64,000 bases of DNA from Anisus vortex (lineage: Eukaryota; Mollusca; Gastropoda; Planorbidae). Position 1 is the first letter of the stretch. Each line of letters starts with the position of its first letter. Positions 45,028-57,050 of this stretch are shown here, piece after piece. Made by a program: the position numbers and the translations under genes. The notes below the pieces were generated by a model that was not told the origin of the DNA, made no database searches, and worked only from the letters and a program-made list of their open reading frames with translations. The stretch is taken from assembly GCA_949126835.1 (NCBI GenBank), contig OX421503.1:3119001-3183000 (forward strand), written 5' to 3'.

Positions 45028-45108
45028 TTAACCCTTACAGTCCCGGGCACGTATATAGCGGAACTGAAGGTAGCAAAGATAGAAGTAGGTCGGTATGGGA
45101 AGGGTTAA
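45028..45108. mobile_element. 81-bp TTAA-flanked MITE, copy 2
   Basis: Reverse complement of the element at 23998-24078, with a few substitutions. TTAA lies at both ends. Confidence 0.75.
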
Positions 45109-45642
45109 TTTAAATATTTTCAGACCTTTAGCCTTTAACCTTTTAACCAAGCAAGCTTGTGTAGGGCCTATGTGACTGGATGATTTTTTTTTGTCTACAT
45201 TTGATTTAGCGTGAAACTATTTCTTCCTCGGCGTAGACTAAATTTGATGTTTCTATTCTAATGTGCAATTTTAATTTGTGTCTTATACGCCTAATTATAT
45301 TACAGACGCTCTTTTGAATCTATTTCTATAAAGAATATTATTGCGTTTCATAAATTTAATCAGATAGCAAACTAGGTCTTTTTTTATAGCCTATAGATTA
45401 AACTAATTAAAGTAAAAAGTCTTCTTTTTATAATATAAAAGTCTAGATCTAAGGCTGACCAAGAAAGTATGAACATTTCAATTAGTCAAAATTGCATAAT
45501 CTAGACTAATAAAAAAAAATTGCAATACGTTTTCATGTAAACACTTCTTGTCGATATTCCTTCATTTAGTACAATTTTAAATATGATATAGATTAGCCTA
45601 ATTCCTAATTGTATAAATCAAGCGAAAAACATAGGCCCTATA
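45109..45642. other. AT-rich spacer with LINE-P scrap
   Basis: A short LINE-P tail copy (TTACAGACGCTCTTTTG, CTATAAAGAATATTATTGCG) lies at about 45298-45345, minus strand. No gene seen. Confidence 0.5.
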
Positions 45643-46247
45643 GGCACTGTCCATAAAGTATGTCACGCTATTTTTGACCAGTTTTAACCTCCTCCCCCCA
45701 CCCTGTCACAAATTGTCACAAATCTCGGACCTCTCCCCCCCCCCCCCTAATGAACGTTACACTTTCGAACATTTTTTTTTAAATTAACACCTATTTAAAA
45801 TTTAATATGAAACACACTTCACTATTAAACAGTATTAAAATATCAAATTTTCACACAAAAGTTAAAATGACTTTAATAGTAGAATAGTTAATTGTCAACA
45901 GTTGTCACAGTTATCCATTGTAGCAGTAACTCAATCTATATTGAATTTGACAACCATTGCAAAAATTAGGCTAGACAATTACATAACACACATCATTTAT
46001 CTGCTTTTTTTCATTCAGGCCTACAATAGGTGAGATCAATTTTAGATAATCTTCCGATTATGCAATCTTTTTTTTTACACAGGATAAGTAGAATAGCAAA
46101 ACTTGACCTCACCCAGTGATTAAATAATAAAAAGGAAACACAAAAATTGACTAAATAAAGACTGGATTGAGAAATTATGTGACAAACTCTTGTGCTTCAT
46201 TGAATCTGTTTATTATGGGTCTATGAATTATGTTTAATTCAAAAATA

Positions 46248-46712
46248 TCACTGGACATCATCCATCCATGGTGAAGCAAAGTGTTCATCCATAGTTACGA
46301 CTGGCATCAATCTTTCACCATCATCGACTCCTGGAAGGATAATTGCAGACAAATCAACTTCATACTCAACATCCTCTGAATGTGCATTTTCTCTTCTGGC
46401 AATAACTGCCATGAGTTCTTTTTGCCTTCTAGCAGCGATTCTCAAGGACGGATGCTTTTATCTGAGTTGATTCTGGAACAGTTTGGGTTGGCACATTCTC
46501 ACAAGTCAGAGCTCTGTGTGTCCCTGCATATTTATTCAACATTGTTTGTGAGGCAAAGTATAAGTGACACACTTTGCAAATTCTATCAAGTAAGCAAAGA
46601 TGGACATTAAAGATTTGAAAACACCTGTTGATCTCGACATAGTGTCATCAAATTTGAGAGTTTGTGCCACAAACAATGAAGGTACTTTATGAGAATCTGC
46701 ATCTGCTCTTTT
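46248..46712 (-). pseudogene. Broken zinc-finger protein fragment
   Basis: Three minus-strand frames read in succession. The first has SHKVPSLFVAQTLKFDDTMS. After a frameshift comes CKVCHLYFASQTMLNKYAGTH, a C-x2-C ... H pattern like half of a C2H2 finger. After another shift comes RIAARRQKELMAVIARREN, then an acidic C-terminus ending with TGA at 46248. This looks like the end of a once-real protein, either a transposase of the surrounding element or a captured host gene. I do not recognise the family. Confidence 0.5.
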
Positions 46713-47400
46713 TAATAATAATAATAATAAGACTTGTAAAGCGCATATCCCGTTTGAAACAGTTCTAAGCGCTGTCAACAGTTACAGACATAGTACAGAC
46801 AACGAATAAAAGACACAAATGTATAAATGAGAAATAATAAAATAGAGAAATAATAAACTGTTAATTGAATAGGTAGGTCTTCAACTGGCTTCTGAAAGTG
46901 TCAAGGCTAGGGCACTGTCGAAGTTGTAGTGGGAGGGCATTCCATGCGGACGGGCCCACGTATGAGAATGCCCGTTCGCCAGAGGACACCAGTTTCACAC
47001 GAGGGATCTGAAGAGTTAGCGTATCAGAAGCCGAGCGGAGTGGACGGGATTGTGTATAGAGCTCGAGACAGGAGCGAAGGTAGTCGGGGGGAGAGTCATT
47101 CAGGCACTTGTAACATAGAGACGCCAGATTATATGAGATCCGGTGGTTAATGGGTAGCCAGTGCAGAGATCGGAGCAGAGGAGTAGTATGCGTCGAATTC
47201 TTCTTCTTAAGGACCAATCGGGCAGCACAGTTCTGAACACGTTGGAGGCCCTGAAGGGAGGAGGTCTAGAGGCCAGCCAAGAGCGAATTGCAGTAATCCA
47301 AGCGGTAAAAAAGGAGAGAGATGACAAGCTTAACACAAGCTTCCTTGGACAGATAGCGACGGATGGCAGCAATGCGACGCAGACGGCAAAAGCTTTTTGA
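46713..47400 (-). mobile_element. L2-like LINE (third family), RT C-terminal end
   Basis: The 118-codon minus frame at 46861-47217 has TTPLLRSLHWLPINHRISYN, LRSASDTLTLQIPRVKLVSS and SAWNALPLQLRQ. Upstream coding to about 47400 is frameshifted. The 3' UTR ends with GGGATATGCGCTTTACAAGT and (ATT)n at about 46713-46732. It abuts the zinc-finger fragment directly. Confidence 0.88.
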
Positions 47401-47647
47401 CGCTTTTGAGTCCATTAGTTCTTTGGTTGATTGGGATTGGAGAAGGAAAGAATCTCGATGGAAAATTATTTTTAAAGCTTTTAAATTCTACTTTAAAAAA
47501 TGAAAATAAACTAGAAATAAAATTAAAAATAAATAAATGTGTGACATCACACATGGCCTGACCCCCCCTCCCCTGTCACAAACTGTCACACTTTCTTACA
47601 CCCCCTCCTCCCCCATGGAGCGTGACATACTTTATGGACGGCCCTTA

Positions 47648-47705
47648 GACTTCTTTATAGAAGGAGCGCAACGTCTGTGGTAGGCTAATATATAAGATAA
47701 GATAA
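47648..47705 (+). mobile_element. LINE-P tail scrap
   Basis: CTTCTTTATAGAAGGAGCG, ACGTCTGT and ATAAGATAAGATAA match the very 3' end of LINE-P. Confidence 0.7.
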
Positions 47706-49094
47706 TAGGGCGTTTGCAATCACGTGACAAAAATCACGTGTTTTTGTTTATTTTGTGTAATGGTGTACAATGGCCGCTGTATTAATATAGTATCATATAG
47801 GCTCGAGCTTATTGTATTGATATTTTGTGTTCAAAATCATGAACGGGACTGAGTAGGGGGGGGGGGGGCATATTTGGCATATTTTTTCAAAAATAGAGTT
47901 GTTGGTAGTTTTTGTTAAAAAAAGCTTGTTAAACCTAATTGTAACAAAAATGCATGAAATAAAATATAAAAAATGACGGTTTTGTACTGAAATATTGAGT
48001 TTGAAATGTGAGTGTCGACTCAATTTCTTTGTCGATTCTTCGCCTTTAAATGAGTTTTTCTCAATATGTGTTTTTTTTGTTGTTTTTGTTTTATGATAAT
48101 TGTAAAATAATGAGAAGCATTAGAGATAATATGTTGCAATTTGGTATGTAGCTTTATATATTATATCTAGAGGTACTAGATTGGGTTTTAACGTGAATGT
48201 ATAATTAGTTTGTCTGTAAAATGTATTAAAAGAAAAATAAATTCATGAATTTTATACAACATTCCAATACTAAAATTAACAAATTCATAAAAAAAATACT
48301 TTTAACAATATTTAATTAAAATTGTGTCTAGTACCTAAAATGGTAATAGTAATACATAAAAACACTATTGAAACCAAAATATCTATAATACTTTTAAAAA
48401 TGTTATAACTTTTGTAATGACTATTTTTTTTTCAAAATGGCGGCCGTAACCATGGCAACCATGTTTATGTCATAAAAAATTACTTATGTTTTTATCAAGG
48501 CCATTCAAGATATATATGTATATACAATTAAAAATCATTTTGGTCCAGTAATAACTGAATTAGCTTTACCAGTCCCATTCCCCCTTAAAGTATTAATATG
48601 GATTTTATTAATTCTATATTAGATTAATAGACCTATCACAAGAAGATTCTTACATTAATAATGTTACATTGAACGATAAGGCCTACAATGAAAATAATGA
48701 ATGACTCCAATAATTCACTTCAATAAATCCATTCAAATGCAACACTTACCGGCCAGATATTAAGATGATGAATTGAGCTTAAAATTTTGAAATTCGTTGA
48801 AAAAATACCATGTCAGTCTTTCTCTTGTACTAGTTACTACTGTAGGCCTATTGTTCTTAATATTATTCTTATTATTATATATCTTCAGAGGCGTGTAATA
48901 TTGACTATTGAACAACAGTAAACTTGAATATTTGAGTACACGTAGGTTTCCTCTGATGGACGCAGCACATGGTTCACAAATACTTCTTGCATATAAATCG
49001 TCAATTGTATATAAGATTTTCATAACATCATTCTTTATCTATAGTTATATACTTATTATATCTTGAGCACTTTATCTAGCTCCTTATAGGATTC
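47706..49094. other. AT-rich spacer
   Basis: No gene seen. The left edge begins with TAGGGCGTTTGCAAT, which has an inverted partner at 50744-50758. Confidence 0.45.
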
Positions 49095-49098
49095 TTAT

Positions 49099-49715
49099 TG
49101 TTATGGACTGTCACTATGATGACTATTATTACGACTCGTTAAATCGGATTCAATGAATATAGTTGTATCTTTATTAGAAGTCTCTAGATTCTGCTAATCT
49201 GTAGCCCAAGCTAGGGGTTCCTTGACTGACAGGTCTTTGCAGTAATGTAGTTATATTCGGTATAATTATCTTCAACACCTTTCTCAACAATAATAGATCA
49301 AACAACTCCAGTTGTTGAATAAACAATTTTATTTAAATTGTAGACTCAATATAAACGATAAATAAATGCATCAACTGATGGCAACATAAGAGTTTCATAG
49401 AATTTCATATAATATACAAGTATCAATATAGCGACTTCTCTCTACAAACTTTCAAACTGAACTAACTTTAAGGAGGTAGGGACTTTTCAAAGAAAACTAT
49501 TATCGAAGATTCTACAGGGTCCTAATACGCATTTTAATCTCCTGCTCCATAGAATACTGCGATCCAGAATTACCCATCAATTTCCACGGGGTTGGACGAA
49601 TTATTTTATTTAAACTGCCCTCAGAACAGAAAGGTCAAACCTTGGACTCTAATACGCACTTGTTAAGAGGTCAATGCCTTATTACGTCATTCCTCTATGA
49701 CCGATATTCGTAACA
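49099..49715 (-). mobile_element. Solo LTR, same family as 31154-37557
   Basis: 617 bp, TGTTATGGACTG ... ATTCGTAACA, clearly homologous throughout to the 626-bp LTRs but with many substitutions and small indels. TTAT at 49095-49098 and 49716-49719 is the 4-bp target duplication. Internal sequence is absent, as expected after LTR-LTR recombination. Confidence 0.95.
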
Positions 49716-49719
49716 TTAT

Positions 49720-50270
49720 CTTATCTTATACATTACAGACGCTCCTTCTATAAAGAAGATTATTGCGTCCTACGCTCATCCGTGGTCCGTGTCTAGTCTT
49801 GCATTTTTATTAATGTTTTAAATGATGTTAAGTTACTGGTTTTACTGGATTGTTCAGGCAACCCATTCCATGCCCGAACGCCACTCGGGAAGAATGAGTA
49901 CTTATATGCATTTGTTCTCGCATAAGGGACAAGGAAAGTGTTTTTATCTTTATGTTTATTTGAGATTTGCAACAGGTTGTTATTGTGTTTTATTTCTAAA
50001 TTAGAGTTTAATGCCTTATGTATTATTACTACTTTACTCTTTGCCCTTCTGTCTCCTAGTGTTTCTAGGTTTAATGATTTGACTAATGGTGTTACTCTTG
50101 TTAATTGGGAATATTCGCTAGTTATGAACCTTGCAGCTCTTTTTTGAATTTGTTCTAATTTTTTAATGTTTTCTTTAGTTGATGGGTCCCATACAGATGA
50201 TGCATATTCTAGTATAGGCCTAACTAATGTGAGATATCATTTTAGTTTTATGTTCTTATTACATTTGTAA
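49720..50270 (-). mobile_element. LINE-P 3' end, longest copy
   Basis: Begins at the TTATCTTATACATTACAGAC tail. It includes the conserved CTTGCATTTTTATTAATG and CCATTCCATGCCCGAACGCC blocks. It extends into RT coding sequence whose 5'-most part includes GTATAGGCCTAACTAATGTG near 50212. The solo LTR landed at the very end of its tail. Confidence 0.85.
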
Positions 50271-51138
50271 AATTCTTTATTTATTAAAACACTATTCAAA
50301 GTCTACAAGATTTAGACTTGAATCAATTTAAGCATGACGCAACTAGTTCAACAGAACTTATAAGAAACTGAACCTTCTACCTCAAGAATCCAACATGTAG
50401 GCCTACTAATTATTCACACTATCATTCTCTCCATTGTCAACTCTTGACCACTCACTCAAATCATGCTTTTCTTACATTCTTCTTTTGCACACTTCACTAC
50501 TGTTTATATTTATTTAGAGAAAAACTTCACTCACTGATTCAAACATTCAAATCATGTTGCAGTGAATAAACTGTCCTGCAACACTAGTAAGATGATCTAC
50601 GACGATTTATCTTTTGATTTGTGCGTAGGATAGCCAATATTCAGATGTGAATTTGGCATGATAAAGAAGTACTTCACCATTTTTGTACATCAAGTGTCTT
50701 CTATTTACACAAATACGTCACTAAAAAAACCTAAGCCACGCCCATTGCAAACGCTCTATATATTAGCCTTTGCCCCACTTAAACAATACAAGAAATTAAA
50801 GTGTTGTGGTATTTATTTTTAGGGTTAGTGATTATTTATTTTTATCGTTTAATTTCTTCTGGCAGCCTCAGGTCACGGATGTAGTCAATGAGCCCCACAG
50901 TCTACTATTATTATTCATCATCTAACGTCATGTCTCGTGGCGGTGGAATGGGTTCTGACAAGGTTTGAGTTTGTTTATATTCGCTACTTAACTTATATTG
51001 TTTCATAATCACATGTGTTTATTAAAAGTGTACATGTCAGTGCTATGACCTAGATAATTATTTTTAGCATAGCGGATTAAATCACTGATCTATACAATAT
51101 TAAAAGATCACTGACAGGTTCAAAAATTCTGTTTACAC
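50271..51138. other. AT-rich spacer
   Basis: No gene seen. Confidence 0.4.
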
Positions 51139-51292
51139 TTTTACAGACGATCCTTCTAGTTCTAGATCTAGTCTAGAATAGAATTATTACGTCCGAAGTG
51201 GTCAAATGCTTAAAACTCATGCAGGGCAACATGGATTTTTCGGCGGTAGAGCTAGTAGAACCCGGGCCATTTCGTTGACAGTCCGTGTACTG
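51139..51292 (-). mobile_element. SINE-B copy with LINE-P-type tail
   Basis: Minus strand: GTACACGGACTGTCAACG, CCCGGGTTCTACTAGC, GTTGCCCTGCATGAGTTTTA, GGACGTAATAATTC, then TAGAAGGATCGTCTGTAAAA. Confidence 0.8.
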
Positions 51293-51405
51293 ATTATACT
51301 GATACGTCATGACTCATGTTAGGTTTGAGTTTGATTAGTTATCATTATAATCATATCATATCATATATATATATAAATCTCAAAAGGAATATGTATGTAT
51401 GTATG

Positions 51406-51406
<1 letters not shown>

Positions 51407-51443
<37 letters not shown>
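51407..51443. repeat. (GGCT)9 microsatellite inside unit 1
   Basis: Nine GGCT copies where unit 2 has two and unit 3 one. Expansion is therefore specific to this copy. Confidence 0.95.
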
Positions 51444-51444
<1 letters not shown>

Positions 51445-52329
51445 GTATGTACATACCGCATAATCTTTTTAAATACTGGACATAAAAACGTGAAATTTGC
51501 TACAAATATTCTTTGCGTTACGGCGGTGAACACTGTCAAGGTTTTAAAAAAATTAAAATGACCGCAGTGGTCAGTTTGGTCAAAAAACGTGAAAAAAACA
51601 CAACTTTTGATTCACATTGTCTTTGCCAGTACAACTTTTTATAGTTTTTCGTCACAAAGTTAGAAAAAAAAAGGATGCGCTGAGATTATTTTTATGACGT
51701 CATCAATCTTTGCGCATGGATTTTATAGCAATGAAGGGACATTTTTCATTCATGTTTAAATTGACGTCATCAAACTATGTGCATGGATTTTATTATCTCA
51801 ACTCAATGACGGGAACAAATTTTTTTTCATGTTTAAATTGTCTACGTGCCGTAAACAACATAAATTCTTTACACTACCAATACTGTAGTTGATTTTCTTA
51901 ATCTATCACTACTTTGATACTTTACACTATGAATACATGACTTAAAGCTAATTAATAATTTAAAACTTTACAAACATAGGACAAAGCAAATAGATTTAGC
52001 ATTTTTTTTCTGTTTTCGGAAGTAATACCGACGCATTACTAAGCTTATTTAAACGCAGTGGTCCTGGTTACACTCTATATTTAAGCTTATAATTATATGG
52101 CGTCATCAAATTTTGCGTATTTATGCGTTTAAGAAGGGAACAAAATTTTGTTTTAATTTGCGTCGTAATTTGTAGAATGCAATATTTAAATGGTTTAAGT
52201 AAAAAAAATTAAGTTACCGGAAAATACTTTATCCCCGCTTAAGACAATTGCTTATAACTCCATGGGTTATTTTATCCAGTTCCGAGAACTGGGCACCTTT
52301 AGGCTTATCGCCTTGGTAACGGCCATTGT

Positions 52330-52805
52330 TTTAATTACCGGGCAATGTTTAAATTACCGGGCAATGTTTATAATACCAGGCAATGTTTAAATTACCGGGC
52401 AATGTTTAAATTACCGGGCAATGTTTATAATACCGGACAATGTTTAAATTACCGGGCAATGTTTAAATTACCGGGCAATGTTTATAATACCGGGCAATGT
52501 TTATAATACCGGGCAATGTTTAAATTACCGGGCAATGTTTAAATTACCGGGCAATGTTTATAATACCGGGCAATGTTTATAATACCGGGCAATGTTTAAA
52601 TTACCGGGCAATGTTTAAATTACCGGGCAATGTTTATAATACCGGGCAATGTTTATAATACCGGGCAATGTTTAAATTACCGGGCAATGTTTATAATACC
52701 GGGCAATGTTTATAATACCGGGCAATGTTTATAATACCGGGCAATGTTTAAATTACCAGGCAATGTTTAAATTACCGGGCAATGTTTAATTTGCCTGGCA
52801 ATTTT
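52330..52805. repeat. 19-bp minisatellite, about 25 copies
   Basis: Units alternate irregularly between ACCGGGCAATGTTTAAATT and ACCGGGCAATGTTTATAAT. Confidence 0.97.
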
Positions 52806-53325
52806 CAAATTGCCGGAACTAAATTTTTAAAGTTTTAATTCGTGTCGTATACGTTTTATAAACATTATTTCATAAGGGTTTCATTTGTTATTGTTTTACA
52901 TGTTGAATAGAAAAATTAATTCTAAGTTTGCTTCCAAAGCAACAATAAATAAATAAATAGCAAAAAAACAAAAACAACACAACATAGGTCTGCGACTTAA
53001 TGTTTGTCGTAAAAAAAATATATCAAACAATCATTAAAAAAAAAAAAGTAGTGTCGAATGTTCTTAATCAATGAATAGAACAAAATATATTCATGTTTTA
53101 ATTTGCGTCGTAATTTATAGCGGGCAATTTTGTAATTGTTATAATGGGTGATGAGTAATGATTTTAACGGGTAATTCATGTTGTAGCGGGCAAATAAAAA
53201 ATTACCTCACGTTTAAATTCGTGTCGTAGGTCATGCGGGCAATCTCATTATAATTGCCTGAGTAGTTAGAGTGTATGTAAACATAACTTTTAGCCGGTTC
53301 GGAGGACCGGGCACATAACGGCTTG

Positions 53326-55363
53326 TATATATATAAATCTCAAAAGGAATATGTGGCTGGCTGGGTATGTACATACCGCATAATCTTTTTAAATACTGGA
53401 CATAAAAACGTGAAATTTGCTACAAATATTCTTTGCGTTACGGCGGTGAACACTGTCAAGGTTTTAAAAAAATTAAAATGACCGCAGTGGTCAGTTTGGT
53501 CAAAAAACGCGAATAAAACGACATATTTTGGGTTCATGTTAAAATTGCCGTTCCAACTTTTTATAGTTTTTCGATCGATCGCGCTAAAAAAATAAAAAAA
53601 AGGATGGCGTTGAGATTTTTTTCAGGATGACGTCATCAAAGTTTGCGCAGAGATAGCTAGCCGGCTTTTCGTTATGACGTCATCAAATTTTGCGTATTCA
53701 TTTAAAATTAACTTTGCTTCAACCTTTGCTAATGTACTTTATGAATGAATAGAACAAAATATATTCACGTTTTAATTTGCGTCGTAATTTATAGCGGGAT
53801 ATTTTTAAATTGTTATAATGGGTAATGATTAATGGTTTGAATGGGTATCTTACGTTGTATCTGGGAAATACAAAATTCCTTCACGTTTTTATTCGTGTTG
53901 TATGTGTCCACAGAATAGGTATAAAACAGAATGCGCAATCGCATTTTATTTCTGTTTTGGGCAGTAATACCGACGCCATACTAAGCCTATTTAAACGCAG
54001 TGGTCCTGGTTACACTCTATATTTATGCTTATTTAGCCTACAACGTCCTTTTCTTCAAATCTACAAGTTTGAACACCCAAAGCTAATAGTTCAGGCAAAA
54101 TGTGCATAAACGGTTGTGTAATAAACTACAACAATGATGCGAAAACGACTGATTATCGTAAAAAAAAACATGTCAAACTGCATGGCTTTCCTGACTCCAT
54201 AAAGGATAAACAACGGCATAAACAACCTCATATTAACTCATTATGAATTATATGCCTATTTCCCTTCATAATTTTAAAAGTTTATTTTGGTTTAAAAAGT
54301 ATATATTTATGTACCGGTAGCCGTAGCAATTTAGTTACCGGTACCGAGCTACGTCTAAGCCATTTTTTTTCAAATCAGTACCGGGTAATAAATATTTTTA
54401 CATCATATTGGCCTAATCCTATAATGTTGAAAACAAAATGGGTAATTAAGTCAAATTTATATAAAAGTAAGCCTATAATGAAAGATAATGTAGGCCCTAT
54501 ATATATTGTATATATTTATGGCAGACGTAGATATCCTTTCTCATTTTATTATAGTAGCGTCTCTATCGACCGCTGCATTGCGGAAAATGGTAACTTTCAG
54601 TGACTGCGTATATAGAGATTGTGCATTCTGTTCTATACCTATTCTGTGTATACGTCTTATAAACTTTGTAGCGGGAAATTTTTCAATTGCCAGGCAATGT
54701 TTAAATTGTCGAGCTCAACGTTTTAAAGTTTTAATTTGTATCGTATACGTCTTATAAACTATGTAGCGGGAAATTTTTATATTGCCGGGCAATGTTTGAA
54801 TTTGCCAGACCAACTTTTTAAAGTTTTAATTCATGTCGTATACGTTGTATAAACTATGATTCATATCGGTTTCAGTTGTTATTGTTTTTCCTGTTGAATT
54901 TAAAATTTAATTTTAAGTTTGCTTCCAAAGCAACAATAAATAAATAGCAAATATCACCAACAAAAAAAACACACAAAAAAAAAATATTGATCTACGACTA
55001 ATGTTGTAGAAAAAAAAAATCAAACAATCATTTTTGAATTAACAGTACTTTTTAAAAGACATGTGAGTTCTATTTTACAGAAAGAGTTTAATTACCCAAT
55101 AAACTCACAAAATTCGATCATAGTGGTCATACTTTGAGCAAGAAATAAAAAAAAATTATTATTATTTGTTTTTCCTTTTTAGTTGTATATTGAATTGGTG
55201 TATAATAAAGTGTGCAAAACAAAAATAAATTTAAAAAATACTGACCACAAAAAAAAAAACATACTACTTTATGTATGTTGCGAAAACAAAACTAAAAAAC
55301 TATAATGTGTCAAGCATATTCTAAAAAAAAGCCCGTTCGAAGAATCGGGCACATAACGGCTTG
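53326..55363 (+). mobile_element. Helentron-like element, unit 2
   Basis: Same opening block as unit 1, directly abutting it. The interior is diverged and has only scattered GGGCAATGTTT-like strings. Ends with hairpin GCCCGTTCGAAGAATCGGGC and ACATAACGGCTTG. Confidence 0.7.
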
Positions 55364-57036
55364 TATATATATAAATCTCAAAAGGAATATGTATGTGGCT
55401 GGGTATGTACATACCGCATAATCTTTTTAAATACTGGACATAAAAACGTGAAATTTGCTACAAATATTCTTTGCGTTACGGCGGTGAACACTGTCAAGGT
55501 TTTAAAAAAATTAAAATGACCGCAGTGGTCAGTTTGGTCAAAAAACGCGAATAAAACACATCTTTTGATTCACATTGACTTTGCCAGTACAACTTTTTAT
55601 AGTTTTTCGTCACTAAGTTAGAAAAAAAAAAGGATGCGCTGAGATTATTTTTATGACGTCATCAATCTTTGCGCATGGATTTTATAGCAATGAAGGGACA
55701 TTTTTCATTCATGTTTAAATTGACGTCATCAAACTATGTGCATGGATTTTTATCTCAATGATGGGAACAAATTTTCTTCATGTTTTAATTGCCTACGTGC
55801 CGTAAACAACATAAATTCTTTACACTACCAATACTGTAGTTGATTTTCTTAATTTATCACTACTTTAATACTTTACACTGTGAATACATGACTTAAAGCT
55901 AATTAATAATTTAAAACTTTACAAACATATGACAAAGCAAATAGATTTAGCTTTTTTTTTCTGTTTCGGGAAGTAATACCGACGCATTACTAAGCTTATT
56001 TAAACGCAGTGGTCCTGGTTACACTCTATATTTAAGCTTATAATTATATGGCGTCATCAAATTTTGCGTATTTATGCGTTTAAGAAGGGAACACAATTTT
56101 GTTTTAATTTGCGTCGTAATTGGTAGAATGCAATATTTAAATGGTTTAAGTTACCGGGAAAGACTATTGCTTATAACTCCATGGGTTATTTTATACAGTT
56201 CCGAGAACTGGGCACCTTTAGGCTTATCGCCTTGGTAACGGCCATTGTTTAAATTACCGGGCAATGTTTAAATTACCGGGCAATGTTTATAATACCGGGC
56301 AATGTTTAAATTACCGGGCAATGTTTAAATTACCGGGCAATGTTTAAATTACCGGGCAATGTTTAATTACCGGGCAATGTTTAAATTACCGGGCAATGTT
56401 TATAATACCGGGCAATGTTTAAATTACCGGGCAATGTTTAAATTACCGGGCAATTTTTAAATTACCGGGCAATGTTTATATTACCGGGCAATGTTTAATT
56501 TGCCGGGCAATGTTCAAATAGCTGGAACTAACTTTTTAAAGTTTTAATTCGTGTCGTATACGTTTTATAAACATTATTTCATATGGGTTTCATTTGTTAT
56601 TGTTTTACATGTTGAATAGAAAATTTAATTCTAAGTTTGCTTTCAAAGCAACAATAAATAAATAAATAGCAAATAAACAAAAACAACACAACATAGGTCT
56701 GCGACTTAATGTTTGTCGTAAAAAAAAGATATCAAACAATAATTAAAAAAAATAAAAGTACTGTCGAATGTTCTTAATCAATGAATAGAACAAAATATAT
56801 TCATGTTTTATTTTGCGTCCTAATTTATAGCGGGCAATTTTGTAATTGTTATAATGGGTGATGAGTAATGATTTTAACGGGTAATTCATGTTGTAGCGGG
56901 CAAATAAAAAATTACCTCACGTTTAAATTCGTGTCGTAGGTCATGCGGGCAATCTCATTATAACTGCCTGAGTGGTTAGAGTGTATGTAAACATAACTTT
57001 TAGCCGGTTCGGAGGACCGGGCACATAACGGCTTGT
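55364..57036 (+). mobile_element. Helentron-like element, unit 3
   Basis: Near match of unit 1 through opening, interior, minisatellite and closing hairpin, with small deletions. Ends before GTAATATAATAATG. Confidence 0.7.
56242..56515. repeat. 19-bp minisatellite, about 14 copies
   Basis: Same unit as 52330-52805, in unit 3. One unit is shortened near 56362. Confidence 0.97.
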
Positions 57037-57050
57037 AATATAATAATGTT

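Larger units (their letters stand above)
45643..47645. mobile_element. TA-flanked inverted-repeat DNA element, 2.0 kb
   Basis: GTCCATAAAGTATGTCACGC at left and its exact complement at right form the core of the inverted ends. About six outer bases are diverged. TA dinucleotides at 45641-45642 and 47646-47647 lie at the equivalent position on both sides. C-rich and TGTCACAAA motifs recur just inside both ends. TA targets fit Tc1/mariner-like elements, but the class is not settled. It carries a broken zinc-finger frame and a LINE. Confidence 0.7.
51364..53325 (+). mobile_element. Helentron-like element, unit 1
   Basis: Opens with TATATATATAAATCTCAAAA and the block GTACATACCGCATAATC to GGTCAGTTTGGTC. 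It closes with a short hairpin CCGGTTCGGAGGACCGG followed by GCACATAACGGCTTG. That layout is a TA-rich start, internal minisatellite, hairpin near the end and no inverted termini. It is the pattern of non-autonomous Helentrons (HINE/DINE-like). No Rep/helicase frame seen. Confidence 0.7.
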
